DNA from: Balneolales bacterium
GTDB taxonomy: Bacteria > Bacteroidota > Rhodothermia > Balneolales > Natronogracilivirgulaceae
Direction: 5' to 3'
Length of the DNA stretch: 12,890 bases
Assembly (NCBI GenBank): GCA_007131535.1
Contig: SLQI01000446.1
Coordinates: 1 to 12,890 of the forward strand
The notes under the pieces were generated by a model. That model worked only from the letters and a program-made list of their open reading frames with translations. It was not told where the DNA came from and did no database searches. A program made the position numbers and the translations under genes. Shown here one piece after another: positions 5,589-12,514 of the stretch. The first letter of the stretch is position 1, and every line of letters starts with the position of its first letter.

Positions 5589-6665
5589 TTGCTGTCGAAC
5601 ATTTCCTGGTATAGAGCCGTCTATTCGCTATTTCTGGCTGTAATATTTATCACCTTCCTCCTGCTGATTTTCCGGTTTGAGGTGGACATCGGCAAACATT
5701 TTGCAATTCTGCCAACCATGCTGCTGGGGTCATTTGTAGCCGGAAGCACCCCCATGGGCGGAGGTTCGGTAGCCTACCCCATACTGGTTCACTATCTCGA
5801 CTTCGGTTCAGCAGATGCCCGGACGTTTTCCCTGTTGATTCAGTCTGTGGGTATGACCTCGGCTTCTTTGTTCATCATCCTGTATAAAAGGGAAGAGTTG
5901 CCCTGGGGATTTATTGGCAGAACTGCACTTGCCGGACTCTCCGGGTTTGTGCTGAGCACCTTTTTAATTTACGACCTGGTGCCCACTACCCTTCTCAAAG
6001 TAATCTATATCCCCTTCTTTCTCAGTTTTCTGATCATTCTCCTTAAGATTCAGTTCGGAAATGACAGAAAACCGGTCTACACCCCACCTGATCACCCAAA
6101 TAAGAGTATGATCCCCGCCTTAATTGCAGGGTTTTCCGGAGGGGTTCTCAGCGGGTTTATAGGTAATGGTATTGATTTTATGGTCTTCACAGTGATGGTT
6201 CTTTATTTCGGATTTCCGATCAAAAAAGGCACCTTTATTTCCATCATTTTGATGACCATCATTTCCCTGTTCAATTCCATGCTGTTGTTGTGGGACACCG
6301 GCGCAGTTAGTGAGCGGGTTCTGGCATCCTGGTTTCTGGCTGCCAATGTGGTACTGTTCGGCGCCCCACTGGGCAACTTTGTGATGCGATTGGTATCGGA
6401 CCGGTGGGTAACGGTATTTGTGGGACTGCTTTTTTCGGCCCACGTAATGGGGGTTTTTGCATCAATGACATTAACCAGCAGCATCAGGTGGGCTATGGCG
6501 GGGTGTTTTGTAATCTCATTTACTTTCTTTTACAGGATGTATCAAAAATATGCTCTTCCAATCACATCCGGGAAGAAAAAAAGAATCAGACTGCGGTTAA
6601 GAATAAGGTTAGGATACCGGAAAGCGGCCGGAGTTTTATCTTTCAGGAAAGGCGGTATTTTGTAA
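5589..6665 (+). CDS. TauE/SafE family membrane protein (predicted anion or sulfite exporter)
   Basis: Polytopic inner-membrane protein of about 358 residues. Members of this family are linked to export of sulfite, sulfoacetate and related organosulfur anions, but the substrate cannot be read from sequence here. The two family half-repeats are visible: SFVAGSTPMGGGSVAYPIL (48-66) and AGFSGGVLSGFIGNGIDFMV (180-199), with FGAPLGNF (257-264) in the second half. About nine or ten hydrophobic segments fall at roughly 10-30, 38-66, 80-99, 106-128, 134-153, 174-208, 214-235, 245-267, 273-293 and 300-316. Start choice: an in-frame stop (TAA 5574-5576) lies just upstream and no ATG occurs before residue 44 (inside the second hydrophobic segment), so TTG at 5589 is most likely. 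The last 30 residues are very basic (KKKRIRLRLRIRLGYRK), unusual for the family and perhaps cytoplasmic. Confidence 0.85.
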   Translation: MLSNISWYRAVYSLFLAVIFITFLLLIFRFEVDIGKHFAILPTMLLGSFVAGSTPMGGGSVAYPILVHYLDFGSADARTFSLLIQSVGMTSASLFIILYKREELPWGFIGRTALAGLSGFVLSTFLIYDLVPTTLLKVIYIPFFLSFLIILLKIQFGNDRKPVYTPPDHPNKSMIPALIAGFSGGVLSGFIGNGIDFMVFTVMVLYFGFPIKKGTFISIILMTIISLFNSMLLLWDTGAVSERVLASWFLAANVVLFGAPLGNFVMRLVSDRWVTVFVGLLFSAHVMGVFASMTLTSSIRWAMAGCFVISFTFFYRMYQKYALPITSGKKKRIRLRLRIRLGYRKAAGVLSFRKGGIL

Positions 6666-6751
6666 AGATGAAATGTACTAAGTCTGGCTATGAAGTTTAT
6701 TTATTTGTTGTTTTTCGGATGATAATAGTTTTCGTGTATTAGCTGACTGAC

Positions 6752-6868
6752 CCGGGCTGGACGGAGCACGCGCCGTCTGCCCGGTGAGCCTGGCAACGTA
6801 AAATAAAACCAACGGCCAGGTTTGTTCCAGTTATAGGTGTTTAACACACCTTGGTCCGGGCAGACGGC
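6752..6868. other. Structured element with alternative stems (possible terminator or folded RNA)
   Basis: Segment 6773-6784 (CCGTCTGCCCGG) can pair with 6752-6764 (11 bp with a small internal loop, 8-nt loop) or with 6856-6867; the latter gives a perfect 13-bp stem when 6772 and 6868 are included. Within the larger fold two smaller hairpins form: CCTGGC/GCCAGG (6789-6794 with 6815-6820) and GGTGT/ACACC (6836-6840 with 6846-6850), making a three-way junction. A further hairpin, GGCTT-GT-AAGCC, follows at 6866-6877. It lies at the 3' end of two convergent genes. It could be a bidirectional terminator, a folded RNA or a composite of REP-like repeats. Confidence 0.5.
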
Positions 6869-6890
6869 TTGTAAGCCAAGTACTCAACAA

Positions 6891-7001
6891 GGCAGTAAAG
6901 TCCCCCAATCTACCAAATTGCCTTATTTACCATAATTCCTAATCACTTTCGTGGTACTATGCCGACAGCCCGGCTGCGCCGGACAGCCGGCTTGGGTTTG
7001 G
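6891..7001 (+). repeat. 110-bp direct repeat, copy 1
   Basis: Matches 7785-7894 with six substitutions and one single-base gap; the last 42 bases are identical. The GC-rich end contains an inverted pair CCGGCTG / CAGCCGG (within 6971-6990). On the minus strand it begins 23 nt after the hicA stop codon. The strand given is the shared orientation only. Confidence 0.9.
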
Positions 7002-7024
7002 GCCGAACACCCATAGTAAAATCG

Positions 7025-7237
7025 CTAAAGCTCATCTTTATCAATTCCGGCCTGTTTCAAAATGGCGAGTAACGTTCCTTTAGGTAAATCTTTGTTGTGG
7101 AAGGGGACGACGACCCGAATACGTTTTTCCGGATGGATAAAAATATGATGCGAACCCTTACTTGTATCCAACTGAAATCCTTTTTTCTCCAGGATTTGAA
7201 TCAGTTTTTTCGAGGTGAATGAGGGTAAAGAACCCAT
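7025..7237 (-). CDS. hicA: HicA-family mRNA interferase toxin
   Basis: Small toxin of 70 residues, the usual size for the HicA (YcfA-like) family, which has a double-stranded-RNA-binding-like fold and cleaves mRNA when free of its antitoxin. The motif KGSHHIF (27-33) contains the histidine (H30) expected to be catalytic. The first half (FTSKKLIQILEKKGF) and the PFHNKDLPKGTLLAILKQAGI tail, which exceeds a single motif, both match the family pattern. The gene lies 4 nt downstream of hicB on the same strand, so the two are surely co-transcribed, in antitoxin-first order. The start ATG (7235-7237) is the only good one. Transcription then runs into the repeat at 6891-7001. All expected features are present, so the toxin looks intact. 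Confidence 0.93.
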   Translation of the reverse strand: MGSLPSFTSKKLIQILEKKGFQLDTSKGSHHIFIHPEKRIRVVVPFHNKDLPKGTLLAILKQAGIDKDEL

Positions 7238-7241
7238 TCAA

Positions 7242-7463
7242 CTATATTGTTACGGAATACTCCAGGGTGTCTTGATCATCAGGCACCGGCTCATTATGAG
7301 CTTGTAGACTTTCTATATACAATTCAATGGATTCCTTAGCCATTTGCTTAGCTTCATCCACGTCTTCACCGTAGGTAATACAACCCGGCAATGCCGGCAC
7401 AATAGCTGTATACCCCCCCTCCGGCTCCTTTCTTAGTAATATTCGATAAGTCTTTCCACTCAT
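7242..7463 (-). CDS. hicB: HicB-family antitoxin, single-domain form
   Basis: Antitoxin partner of HicA, 73 residues. The sequence EGGYTAIVPALPGCITYGED (15-34) followed by DEAKQMAKESIELYIESL is the canonical HicB partial RNase H-like domain that binds and blocks HicA. Many HicB proteins also carry a C-terminal helix-turn-helix or ribbon-helix-helix DNA-binding domain; this one stops right after the core domain (DTLEYSVTI), so no DNA-binding part is visible and autoregulation by HicB itself is doubtful. It is the first gene of the pair, with ATG at 7461-7463, and ends 4 nt before hicA. A small inverted repeat sits directly upstream. The family call is secure. Confidence 0.93.
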   Translation of the reverse strand: MSGKTYRILLRKEPEGGYTAIVPALPGCITYGEDVDEAKQMAKESIELYIESLQAHNEPVPDDQDTLEYSVTI

Positions 7464-7480
7464 ATTGATTTTATATCAAT
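7464..7480 (-). promoter_or_regulatory. Inverted repeat directly upstream of hicB
   Basis: ATTGAT (7464-7469) and ATCAAT (7475-7480) flank a 5-nt AT-rich centre immediately before the hicB ATG. The position suits an operator or a leader hairpin covering the ribosome-binding region. It is short and AT-rich, so chance is possible. Confidence 0.3.
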
Positions 7481-7784
7481 GTGATCATGAACATCTTGTG
7501 ATACATTACAAACGCCTTCCCTTAAATCAAAATTTCAAATGATTGGCTTTGTGCCCATCTCATAACCTTCAAATCATGAGCACTCCGAAATGACCGAATG
7601 TGAGAATATTGATAAAACGAGCTTAAGTTATTTAGTTTTTTAAAATCTCACCGTACCATTGACAGATTGATTTTTAGCCGCGGATTTTCACGGATAGAGC
7701 GCGAATTTTTATGTGTTGATAGTTCAACAACATAGCCGAGGTAATAAATCAATAACTTTCCCAATAGTACCGCAACCTCATCAG
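7481..7784. other. Spacer upstream of hicB
   Basis: No gene is supported. The hicBA promoter must lie near the right of 7480, but I cannot place convincing promoter boxes. The stretch includes a CGCGGATTT-type repeat (7676-7711) and a 14-bp match (7757-7770) to 1904-1917 in reverse orientation. Confidence 0.6.
7676..7711 (+). repeat. CGCGGATTT-type dispersed repeat, copy 1
   Basis: Pattern AGCCGCGGATTTTCACGGAT followed by AGAGCGCGAATTTTTA. Related copies in the same orientation lie at 12358-12394 and 12515-12547. Such GCCACGGATTT..ACGCGGAT strings are frequent in non-coding DNA of Bacteroidota-like genomes (general knowledge, not searched). Confidence 0.55.
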
Positions 7785-7894
7785 GGCAGTAAAACCCCCT
7801 ATCTACCAAATTACCTTATTTACCTTAATTCCTAATCACTTTCGTGGAACTGTGCCGACAGCCCGGCTGCGCCGGACAGCCGGCTTGGGTTTGG
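7785..7894 (+). repeat. 110-bp direct repeat, copy 2
   Basis: Second copy of 6891-7001, same orientation, about 94% identical. It ends 11 nt from the stop codon of the secreted protease gene, which is transcribed from the other strand toward it. Both copies therefore stand just beyond the 3' end of a minus-strand gene, with the GC-rich palindromic end nearest the gene. Confidence 0.9.
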
Positions 7895-7905
7895 TGGGTA
7901 AGGTG

Positions 7906-10392
7906 CTACTTCACCAGCATCATTTTGCCGGTTTTAACTGCGGACGGAGCATAGAGGCGGTAAATATACATTCCACTGGAAAGCCGGGAACCGTCAAAAT
8001 TAAACTCGTGGGTGCCCGCGTTGAGATTTTGATCCACCAAAGTATTGACTTTCCTTCCGTTTATGTCGTACACAACCAAACGTACATTACCGGGTTCGGG
8101 AAGTTTAAACCCAATGGTGGTTACCGGATTAAACGGGTTGGGATAGTTGCTTTTTAAAACCAGTTCTTGGGGTAACTCAGGATCAACTTTGGCGTCGACG
8201 GCGACATTTTCCTCAATCTCAAATGTGCCGGTACCGGTGGAGCCGGGGGTGCCCGCAAATTCATCCAGACGTGCCGAAAGCAGGGTGATTTCAGAGTCGT
8301 TATGCTCTGTCGGGTTAAAGCGCATATTGAGCAAAGGTCCCTCTCCAAAAAGATTTCGACCGGATATGGCAACATATAGGGTGTCAACGTGCCGGTGTGT
8401 GCCGGCAATGGCATCATCCAGCGGTTCTTTGAGCTTGAGCTCCTGAAATTCAATCCAATGAGGCAGCTCCAGGTTGAACGTCAAGGCGTAGAACTCTTCT
8501 TCAATACTCTCCTCTCCCACCTCCATAGAGAGTTGAAGATCCAGATCTTTTTTAGTTTTGGGGGTTTCCGTCAGAAGGTCGAGCGACCAGGAGACATCAG
8601 GGAAAGAGCCGGGGTCAACCCGCTCTGATGCCAGTGCTTCAGGTGGCTCAAAAACCGAAGCTTCCGGACCAAAACCGGTACCGCTTTCATCAACAGGAAA
8701 CGAGCCGAGCGTTCCGTCGATATGGCGCAGAATGAGCGACCCGTCGTAGGCGGATAACTCTCCGTCTCCGCTCACATCACCCCGAAAAAGCCGGCTGGCC
8801 GTGTTGGATTGCTGACTGACCACATGCTGCAACAGGTTTTCGACGTCATCTTCATTTACCTCGCCACTATCATCAAAATCACCGTAAGCGACCGACTCAA
8901 TTTCCTCTCCGGCGCCCACAACAAAGCGATACCGGCCTTCGCCACCTTCCCGGCTCCCCGTTAGTACAACACGTACTTCCTCAAGCTCTGATGTCTCCCA
9001 GCCGGTGTCGATCAAGTCGGGTTGATCCTCGGAGGCAGGCCAGATCAACTCTTCAAAATCTCCGTCTTTAGTAACAGCCAGCAGACCAACGCCCAGCCCG
9101 TTACCATCCGCATATAATCCAATGCGAAATGTACCATCGCTGTTTTCGTCCGGCTGATAGCGGTAGTATCGGGCATCGTAATCGGCAAGGGTGAATTCAT
9201 CCCGGAATCCGGCGGGAATTTCAGTATCTTCGGTCAACATAGCTTCCGGGTAAGCGTCTCGGTCCCGGAAACCGTAATTCTCAATGGAGCGGTCGCCCGA
9301 TGAAAGATGCCAGATATGGTTGCGAATGCGGTCGGTTTGCAGAGCCTCAGAATTTCGGGATAAAGCTTTGGCTTCTGGGACACTTCGGCTTGAATCCTCT
9401 TCCAGATGCTGCCATACCTCCCGCCAGAAATCAAGGCCCAACTTTTCGTAATAGTACAAAAACCAGGTCGCCTGCCAGTACGCGCCGGGCGGTCCATCAT
9501 GCGGCCGTGTGAATATCGAATTGATGCTGCTTAAATAATTGTGATAGTCGTTAACATAGGGAAACACGACCTCTTCCACCATTACCGCATCCATCTCAAT
9601 CCATTCAAAATCACCGGATGGTCCGCTCCATCGCGTGTACTGATATTGAATGGCATGTTGGATTTCATGGGCAATGGTGACTTTTAAAGCCCCCATTTCG
9701 TGGCCTTCCGGATCATCATTATCGGGAAAATCCTCATACGAGTTGCGCACTTCAATTTCCGTGGTATTCTCTGAACTAATAGAGCGAGTACGCCCATATA
9801 CCCCTTCATTTAAGTCTTTAAAATAGATTGGGTAGACTGCATTGTCGTCATATCGCGGGTCTTTAAAACCGTTTTCCTCCACCAACACCTGGTAACTCGA
9901 ATCCGCAATCTCCCCTGCCCGTTCAACATAGTCCGGAATGCCGGTTCCGGTGGTGTCGGTAGTATCCACGGCATCATCTCCCTCGGTAAAATAGAGCAGT
10001 TCAAACACTCCGGAGGGGGAAATATAGGTTTCGGGTTCCTCGGTTTCATCGGGGCTTATCATCTCTAAAATTTCACTTTCCGCAGCCGGGGAAAGCTGGT
10101 CTCGGTTTCGTTCAAATTCGGCGATAAGCGGAGTAAGGCAACGGTAGGGGGAGGTGCCCGATGAGATATTCCGGGTATCCAAAATTTGGAGATCTCCGGT
10201 GATTCGGTCATCCCACCCGAACCCCAGCCGGAATCGCTGCAGCAGCCCTTCTTCGTAGGTAATCGCTCCATCCTCTACCTGTTGATGGATGGACTCAATC
10301 ACCAGTCCCGAATGGTCATGGGAATGTTGACCGCCGGCAGCTGATATGCCGGAGATGAGCACTATAATTGTTATGATGGACGTTCGGTACAA
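7906..10392 (-). CDS. Secreted gluzincin-like metalloprotease with dockerin and T9SS sorting domain (MXAN_6640-like)
   Basis: Predicted extracellular zinc protease of 828 residues. N-terminal signal peptide: R3 then IITIIVLISGISA, cleavage near 19-22. The catalytic domain has HEIQH (242-246), with E266 in WIEMDA 20 residues on as the likely third zinc ligand, and the upstream TGTGIPDYVERAGEIADSSY segment typical of MXAN_6640-type putative metalloproteases. Residues 504-560 form a dockerin-like pair of calcium-binding loops (D505-F-D-D-S-G-E-V-N-E-D-D516 and D539-V-S-G-D-G-E-L-S-A-Y-D550). Residues 615-730 look like a beta-rich, possibly cohesin-like domain. Residues 748-828 are a T9SS type A sorting domain (NYPNPFNP...KTGKMMLVK), directing outer-membrane export. 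The start is TTG at 10390-10392: an in-frame TAG lies directly upstream and no ATG fits the signal peptide. It is monocistronic, divergent from trhO and followed by repeat copy 2. The substrate is unknown. Confidence 0.87.
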   Translation of the reverse strand: MYRTSIITIIVLISGISAAGGQHSHDHSGLVIESIHQQVEDGAITYEEGLLQRFRLGFGWDDRITGDLQILDTRNISSGTSPYRCLTPLIAEFERNRDQLSPAAESEILEMISPDETEEPETYISPSGVFELLYFTEGDDAVDTTDTTGTGIPDYVERAGEIADSSYQVLVEENGFKDPRYDDNAVYPIYFKDLNEGVYGRTRSISSENTTEIEVRNSYEDFPDNDDPEGHEMGALKVTIAHEIQHAIQYQYTRWSGPSGDFEWIEMDAVMVEEVVFPYVNDYHNYLSSINSIFTRPHDGPPGAYWQATWFLYYYEKLGLDFWREVWQHLEEDSSRSVPEAKALSRNSEALQTDRIRNHIWHLSSGDRSIENYGFRDRDAYPEAMLTEDTEIPAGFRDEFTLADYDARYYRYQPDENSDGTFRIGLYADGNGLGVGLLAVTKDGDFEELIWPASEDQPDLIDTGWETSELEEVRVVLTGSREGGEGRYRFVVGAGEEIESVAYGDFDDSGEVNEDDVENLLQHVVSQQSNTASRLFRGDVSGDGELSAYDGSLILRHIDGTLGSFPVDESGTGFGPEASVFEPPEALASERVDPGSFPDVSWSLDLLTETPKTKKDLDLQLSMEVGEESIEEEFYALTFNLELPHWIEFQELKLKEPLDDAIAGTHRHVDTLYVAISGRNLFGEGPLLNMRFNPTEHNDSEITLLSARLDEFAGTPGSTGTGTFEIEENVAVDAKVDPELPQELVLKSNYPNPFNPVTTIGFKLPEPGNVRLVVYDINGRKVNTLVDQNLNAGTHEFNFDGSRLSSGMYIYRLYAPSAVKTGKMMLVK

Positions 10393-10521
10393 CTATGCAG
10401 CCGCTCTTTGTGCGGAATGTGGTGGTTGAATGAGTAACATAGGCTACAGGGGTATTTCAGCCTGTCGATCAATATAATTAAACCTGTTGAATTCAGCTAA
10501 ATTCAGTGTAAATTTCACATT
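10393..10521. promoter_or_regulatory. Divergent promoter region between the protease gene and trhO
   Basis: Both flanking genes start away from this 129-bp gap, so it must hold two promoters. TATAAT occurs at 10473-10478 on the plus strand, 44 nt before the trhO ATG, without a convincing -35 partner. The minus strand shows an AT-rich TTAATTATATT at the same place. A repeated AATTCAG occurs at 10490-10496 and 10500-10506. I cannot assign promoters firmly. Confidence 0.4.
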
Positions 10522-11493
10522 ATGAACGAAGTCATCCTCTATTACAATTTTTCACGGATCGATGATCCCGAATCGTTTGTAGATCAGCATAAAGCAAAAT
10601 GCCGCGAGCTGGGCTTGCTTGGGCGGGTTTATGTATCCGAAGAAGGTATCAACGGAACGCTGGCCGGCCCGCAAGCCAATGTAGCGGAGTACAAAACTTA
10701 TCTGCGTTCCATAGATGGTTTTGAGGATACGGAGTTTAAGGAGGATGAATCCGAAACCATCCCGTTCGCCAGGCTGATCGTAAAACAGCGCCCTGAAATT
10801 GTGACGCTGAAGGCCGGCGAAGATCTCGATCCCAAAACCGAAGGTGGACGCTATCTGAGCCCGCGGGAATGGCGGGAAGTGCTGGAAAGCGGTGAGGATA
10901 TCCAGATTATTGATGTGCGAAATGATTACGAATCCCGAGTCGGGCATTTTGAAGGGGCGATCACCCCGCAGGAAAAGAATTTCTACGACTTCCCGAAGTG
11001 GTTGGAAGAAGCCGATCTGGATAAAAACAAGAAAACGCTGATGTACTGTACCGGCGGCATCCGGTGTGAGAAGTTTTCCATTCTCATGCAGAAGAAAGGG
11101 TTTAAGGATGTAAACCAGCTTCACGGAGGCATCCTGAACTACGCCAAAGAAGAGGGCGGTAAATATTTTCGCGGCAAATGTTTTGTGTTTGATGATCGCC
11201 TGGTGGTTCCGGTGAATCCGGAGGATGAGGAGCCGATTGCTCATTGTGAGATCACCGGAGAGCCGTGTGATATGTACATCAACTGCGCCAATATGGAATG
11301 CAACAAGCTGTTTATCTGCTCACCGGAAGGCGCCCGGCAGATGGAAGGCTGCTGCAGCGAAAAATGCCGGCAGAGTGAATACAAACGCCCCTTTGACCCG
11401 CAACAGGCCTACGCGCCGTTCCGCAAATGGTACCACTACTTTGATGATGAATTCAAAGAGCGCAGGCTCCAGCACGAAAATCAGGCTGATTGA
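10522..11493 (+). CDS. trhO: tRNA uridine(34) hydroxylase TrhO (rhodanese-domain protein, YceA type)
   Basis: Oxygen-dependent enzyme that hydroxylates U34 of certain tRNAs to 5-hydroxyuridine, the first step to wobble modifications such as 5-methoxyuridine or 5-carboxymethoxyuridine. Its 323 residues match the family's usual length. The N-terminal domain (about 1-95) carries the hallmark GRVYVSEEGINGTLAGP (34-50). The rhodanese domain (about 110-215) has IIDVRNDYES (129-138) and the active-site loop CTGGIRCEK (176-184), with catalytic Cys176. The C-terminal part (about 220-320) is cysteine-rich (C242, C249, C255, C260, C266, C277, C278, C282), as is typical of this group and suggestive of metal binding. 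The ATG at 10522 gives a full-length start. Its 3' end overlaps the pseudouridine synthase gene by about 50 nt, so the pair is probably coupled. Nothing looks broken. Confidence 0.95.
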   Translation: MNEVILYYNFSRIDDPESFVDQHKAKCRELGLLGRVYVSEEGINGTLAGPQANVAEYKTYLRSIDGFEDTEFKEDESETIPFARLIVKQRPEIVTLKAGEDLDPKTEGGRYLSPREWREVLESGEDIQIIDVRNDYESRVGHFEGAITPQEKNFYDFPKWLEEADLDKNKKTLMYCTGGIRCEKFSILMQKKGFKDVNQLHGGILNYAKEEGGKYFRGKCFVFDDRLVVPVNPEDEEPIAHCEITGEPCDMYINCANMECNKLFICSPEGARQMEGCCSEKCRQSEYKRPFDPQQAYAPFRKWYHYFDDEFKERRLQHENQAD

Positions 11494-12331
11494 GCCCTAC
11501 CCGTACCGGTTTACGGTAAGATGCGGCAGCCGGGACGGTGGAAAAACGGTGGGTAGCGTGCTGCATGAACGCATGCCGGGGCGCCCGATGGAACGGTGGC
11601 AGAACCTGGCCGAAGCAGGCCGGATTTGTCTGAACACGTTTCCGGTCCGGCCGGATCAATCTGTTACGCGGGGGGATGAAATCACGATAGACGTTCCAAG
11701 AGTGGTCGAGCCCGCCGTGCCCGATGATGTGCGCATCGTCGATGAGTCCGCGGATTACCTTGCGGCTTATAAACCGGCACCGATGCCGGTACACCGGGGC
11801 GGCCGCTATCATCATAATTCGCTTCAGGCGATACTGGAAGCCCGAACCGGCCGGCGTCTGAAAATCATCCACCGGCTGGATGTGGTTACCACCGGATTGG
11901 TGCTGTTCGGCAAAACCAAAGGTTTTACCGCCTATGCTCAGAGAGCCTTTGCACAGGAACAGGCCGAAAAACACTATGAAGCGATGGTGGCGGGAGAACC
12001 CGGCTGGGAGCAAACCGAATGCAGCCTGGCGGTCCGGCGGAATAAGGGAATCCGGTTTACGGCGGATCAAAGCGGAGAAGGCAAGCCGGCCCGGACCGTT
12101 TTTCAGGTTTTGGAGAAAAACGGGGATACCGCAAAAGTCCGCGCTCAGCCTGTAACCGGGAGAACCCATCAGATACGGGTGCACCTGCAAGCGTTGGGCC
12201 ATCCCGTTGTGGATGACCCGCTATACGGACCGCACCCACCGGAGTCCGGCACACCGGGGAGCCTCAACCGGCCGATCAGCCTGTGCCATATCCGCCTAAA
12301 ACTGGACGACAGGCTATCGTGGGAAATATAA
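11444..12331 (+). CDS. RluA-family RNA pseudouridine synthase
   Basis: Isomerises uridine to pseudouridine in rRNA or tRNA; the target site cannot be told from sequence. From the ATG at 11444 it has 295 residues, usual for the RluA family. The N-terminal part (about 35-85, VGSVLHERMPGRPMERWQNL and onward) is a weak S4-like RNA-binding domain. The catalytic domain has KPAPMPVHRGGRYHHNSL (110-127), the motif HRLDVVTTGL (143-152) with nucleophile Asp146, and PVTGRTHQIRVHLQALGHPV near the C-terminus followed by DDPLYG. The family norm is HRLDxxTSG; here T replaces S. Starts at 11444 or 11447 both lie inside trhO (frame +2 against +1). The open frame continues further upstream inside trhO, but that part is just a shadow of trhO. 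The overlap of about 50 nt suggests translational coupling. The family is certain; the subfamily (RluA, C or D type) is not. Confidence 0.93.
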   Translation: MMNSKSAGSSTKIRLIEPYPYRFTVRCGSRDGGKTVGSVLHERMPGRPMERWQNLAEAGRICLNTFPVRPDQSVTRGDEITIDVPRVVEPAVPDDVRIVDESADYLAAYKPAPMPVHRGGRYHHNSLQAILEARTGRRLKIIHRLDVVTTGLVLFGKTKGFTAYAQRAFAQEQAEKHYEAMVAGEPGWEQTECSLAVRRNKGIRFTADQSGEGKPARTVFQVLEKNGDTAKVRAQPVTGRTHQIRVHLQALGHPVVDDPLYGPHPPESGTPGSLNRPISLCHIRLKLDDRLSWEI

Positions 12332-12357
12332 TTGAACCGCGGATTGAAACCATTTTT

Positions 12358-12394
12358 TTGCCTCGGATTTACGCGGATGCACGCGGATTTTTAT
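12358..12394 (+). repeat. CGCGGATTT-type dispersed repeat, copy 2
   Basis: TGCCTCGGATTTACGCGGAT followed by GCACGCGGATTTTTATA. It is the clearest copy and itself shows an internal near-repeat (GGATTTACGCGGAT / CACGCGGATTT). It is in the same orientation as 7676-7711. Confidence 0.55.
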
Positions 12395-12514
12395 AGGGTG
12401 GGGAAATCAAAAATCTGAACTCGTTAATCTGCTATCGTTAATCCCACAGCATAACCAAAAATGCCGGCGCTGAGCATACTAATTTACCTTACTGCCATTC
12501 TCAGCCTGGATTTT

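Larger units (their letters stand above)
6666..7024. other. Convergent spacer between the TauE-type gene and hicA
   Basis: Both flanking genes end here, so transcripts from both strands meet. The spacer holds the alternative-pairing structure (6752-6868) and copy 1 of the 110-bp repeat (6891-7001). A 24-codon frame starting at 6668 (ATG AAA TGT...) and ending at 6742 is hydrophobic at its end but has no supporting evidence as a gene. No simple hairpin with a T-run is present. Confidence 0.7.

Noticed and set aside
6668..6742. 24-codon hydrophobic small protein after the TauE-type gene
   Set aside because: No ribosome-binding site, no recognisable family and too short to support from one sequence.
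6772..6868. tRNA or tmRNA gene, prompted by the cloverleaf-like fold
   Set aside because: The 13-bp closing stem, absence of a T-arm GTTCRA motif and absence of an anticodon arm do not fit a tRNA.
7906..10392. Several open frames of 60-100 codons on both strands within the protease gene
   Set aside because: All overlap the 828-residue frame, lack domains and are explained as shadows of a clearly coding sequence.
11225..11443. Upstream extension of the pseudouridine synthase frame inside trhO
   Set aside because: The extension is arginine- and threonine-rich with no family similarity and is the out-of-frame image of trhO; the true start is near 11444.
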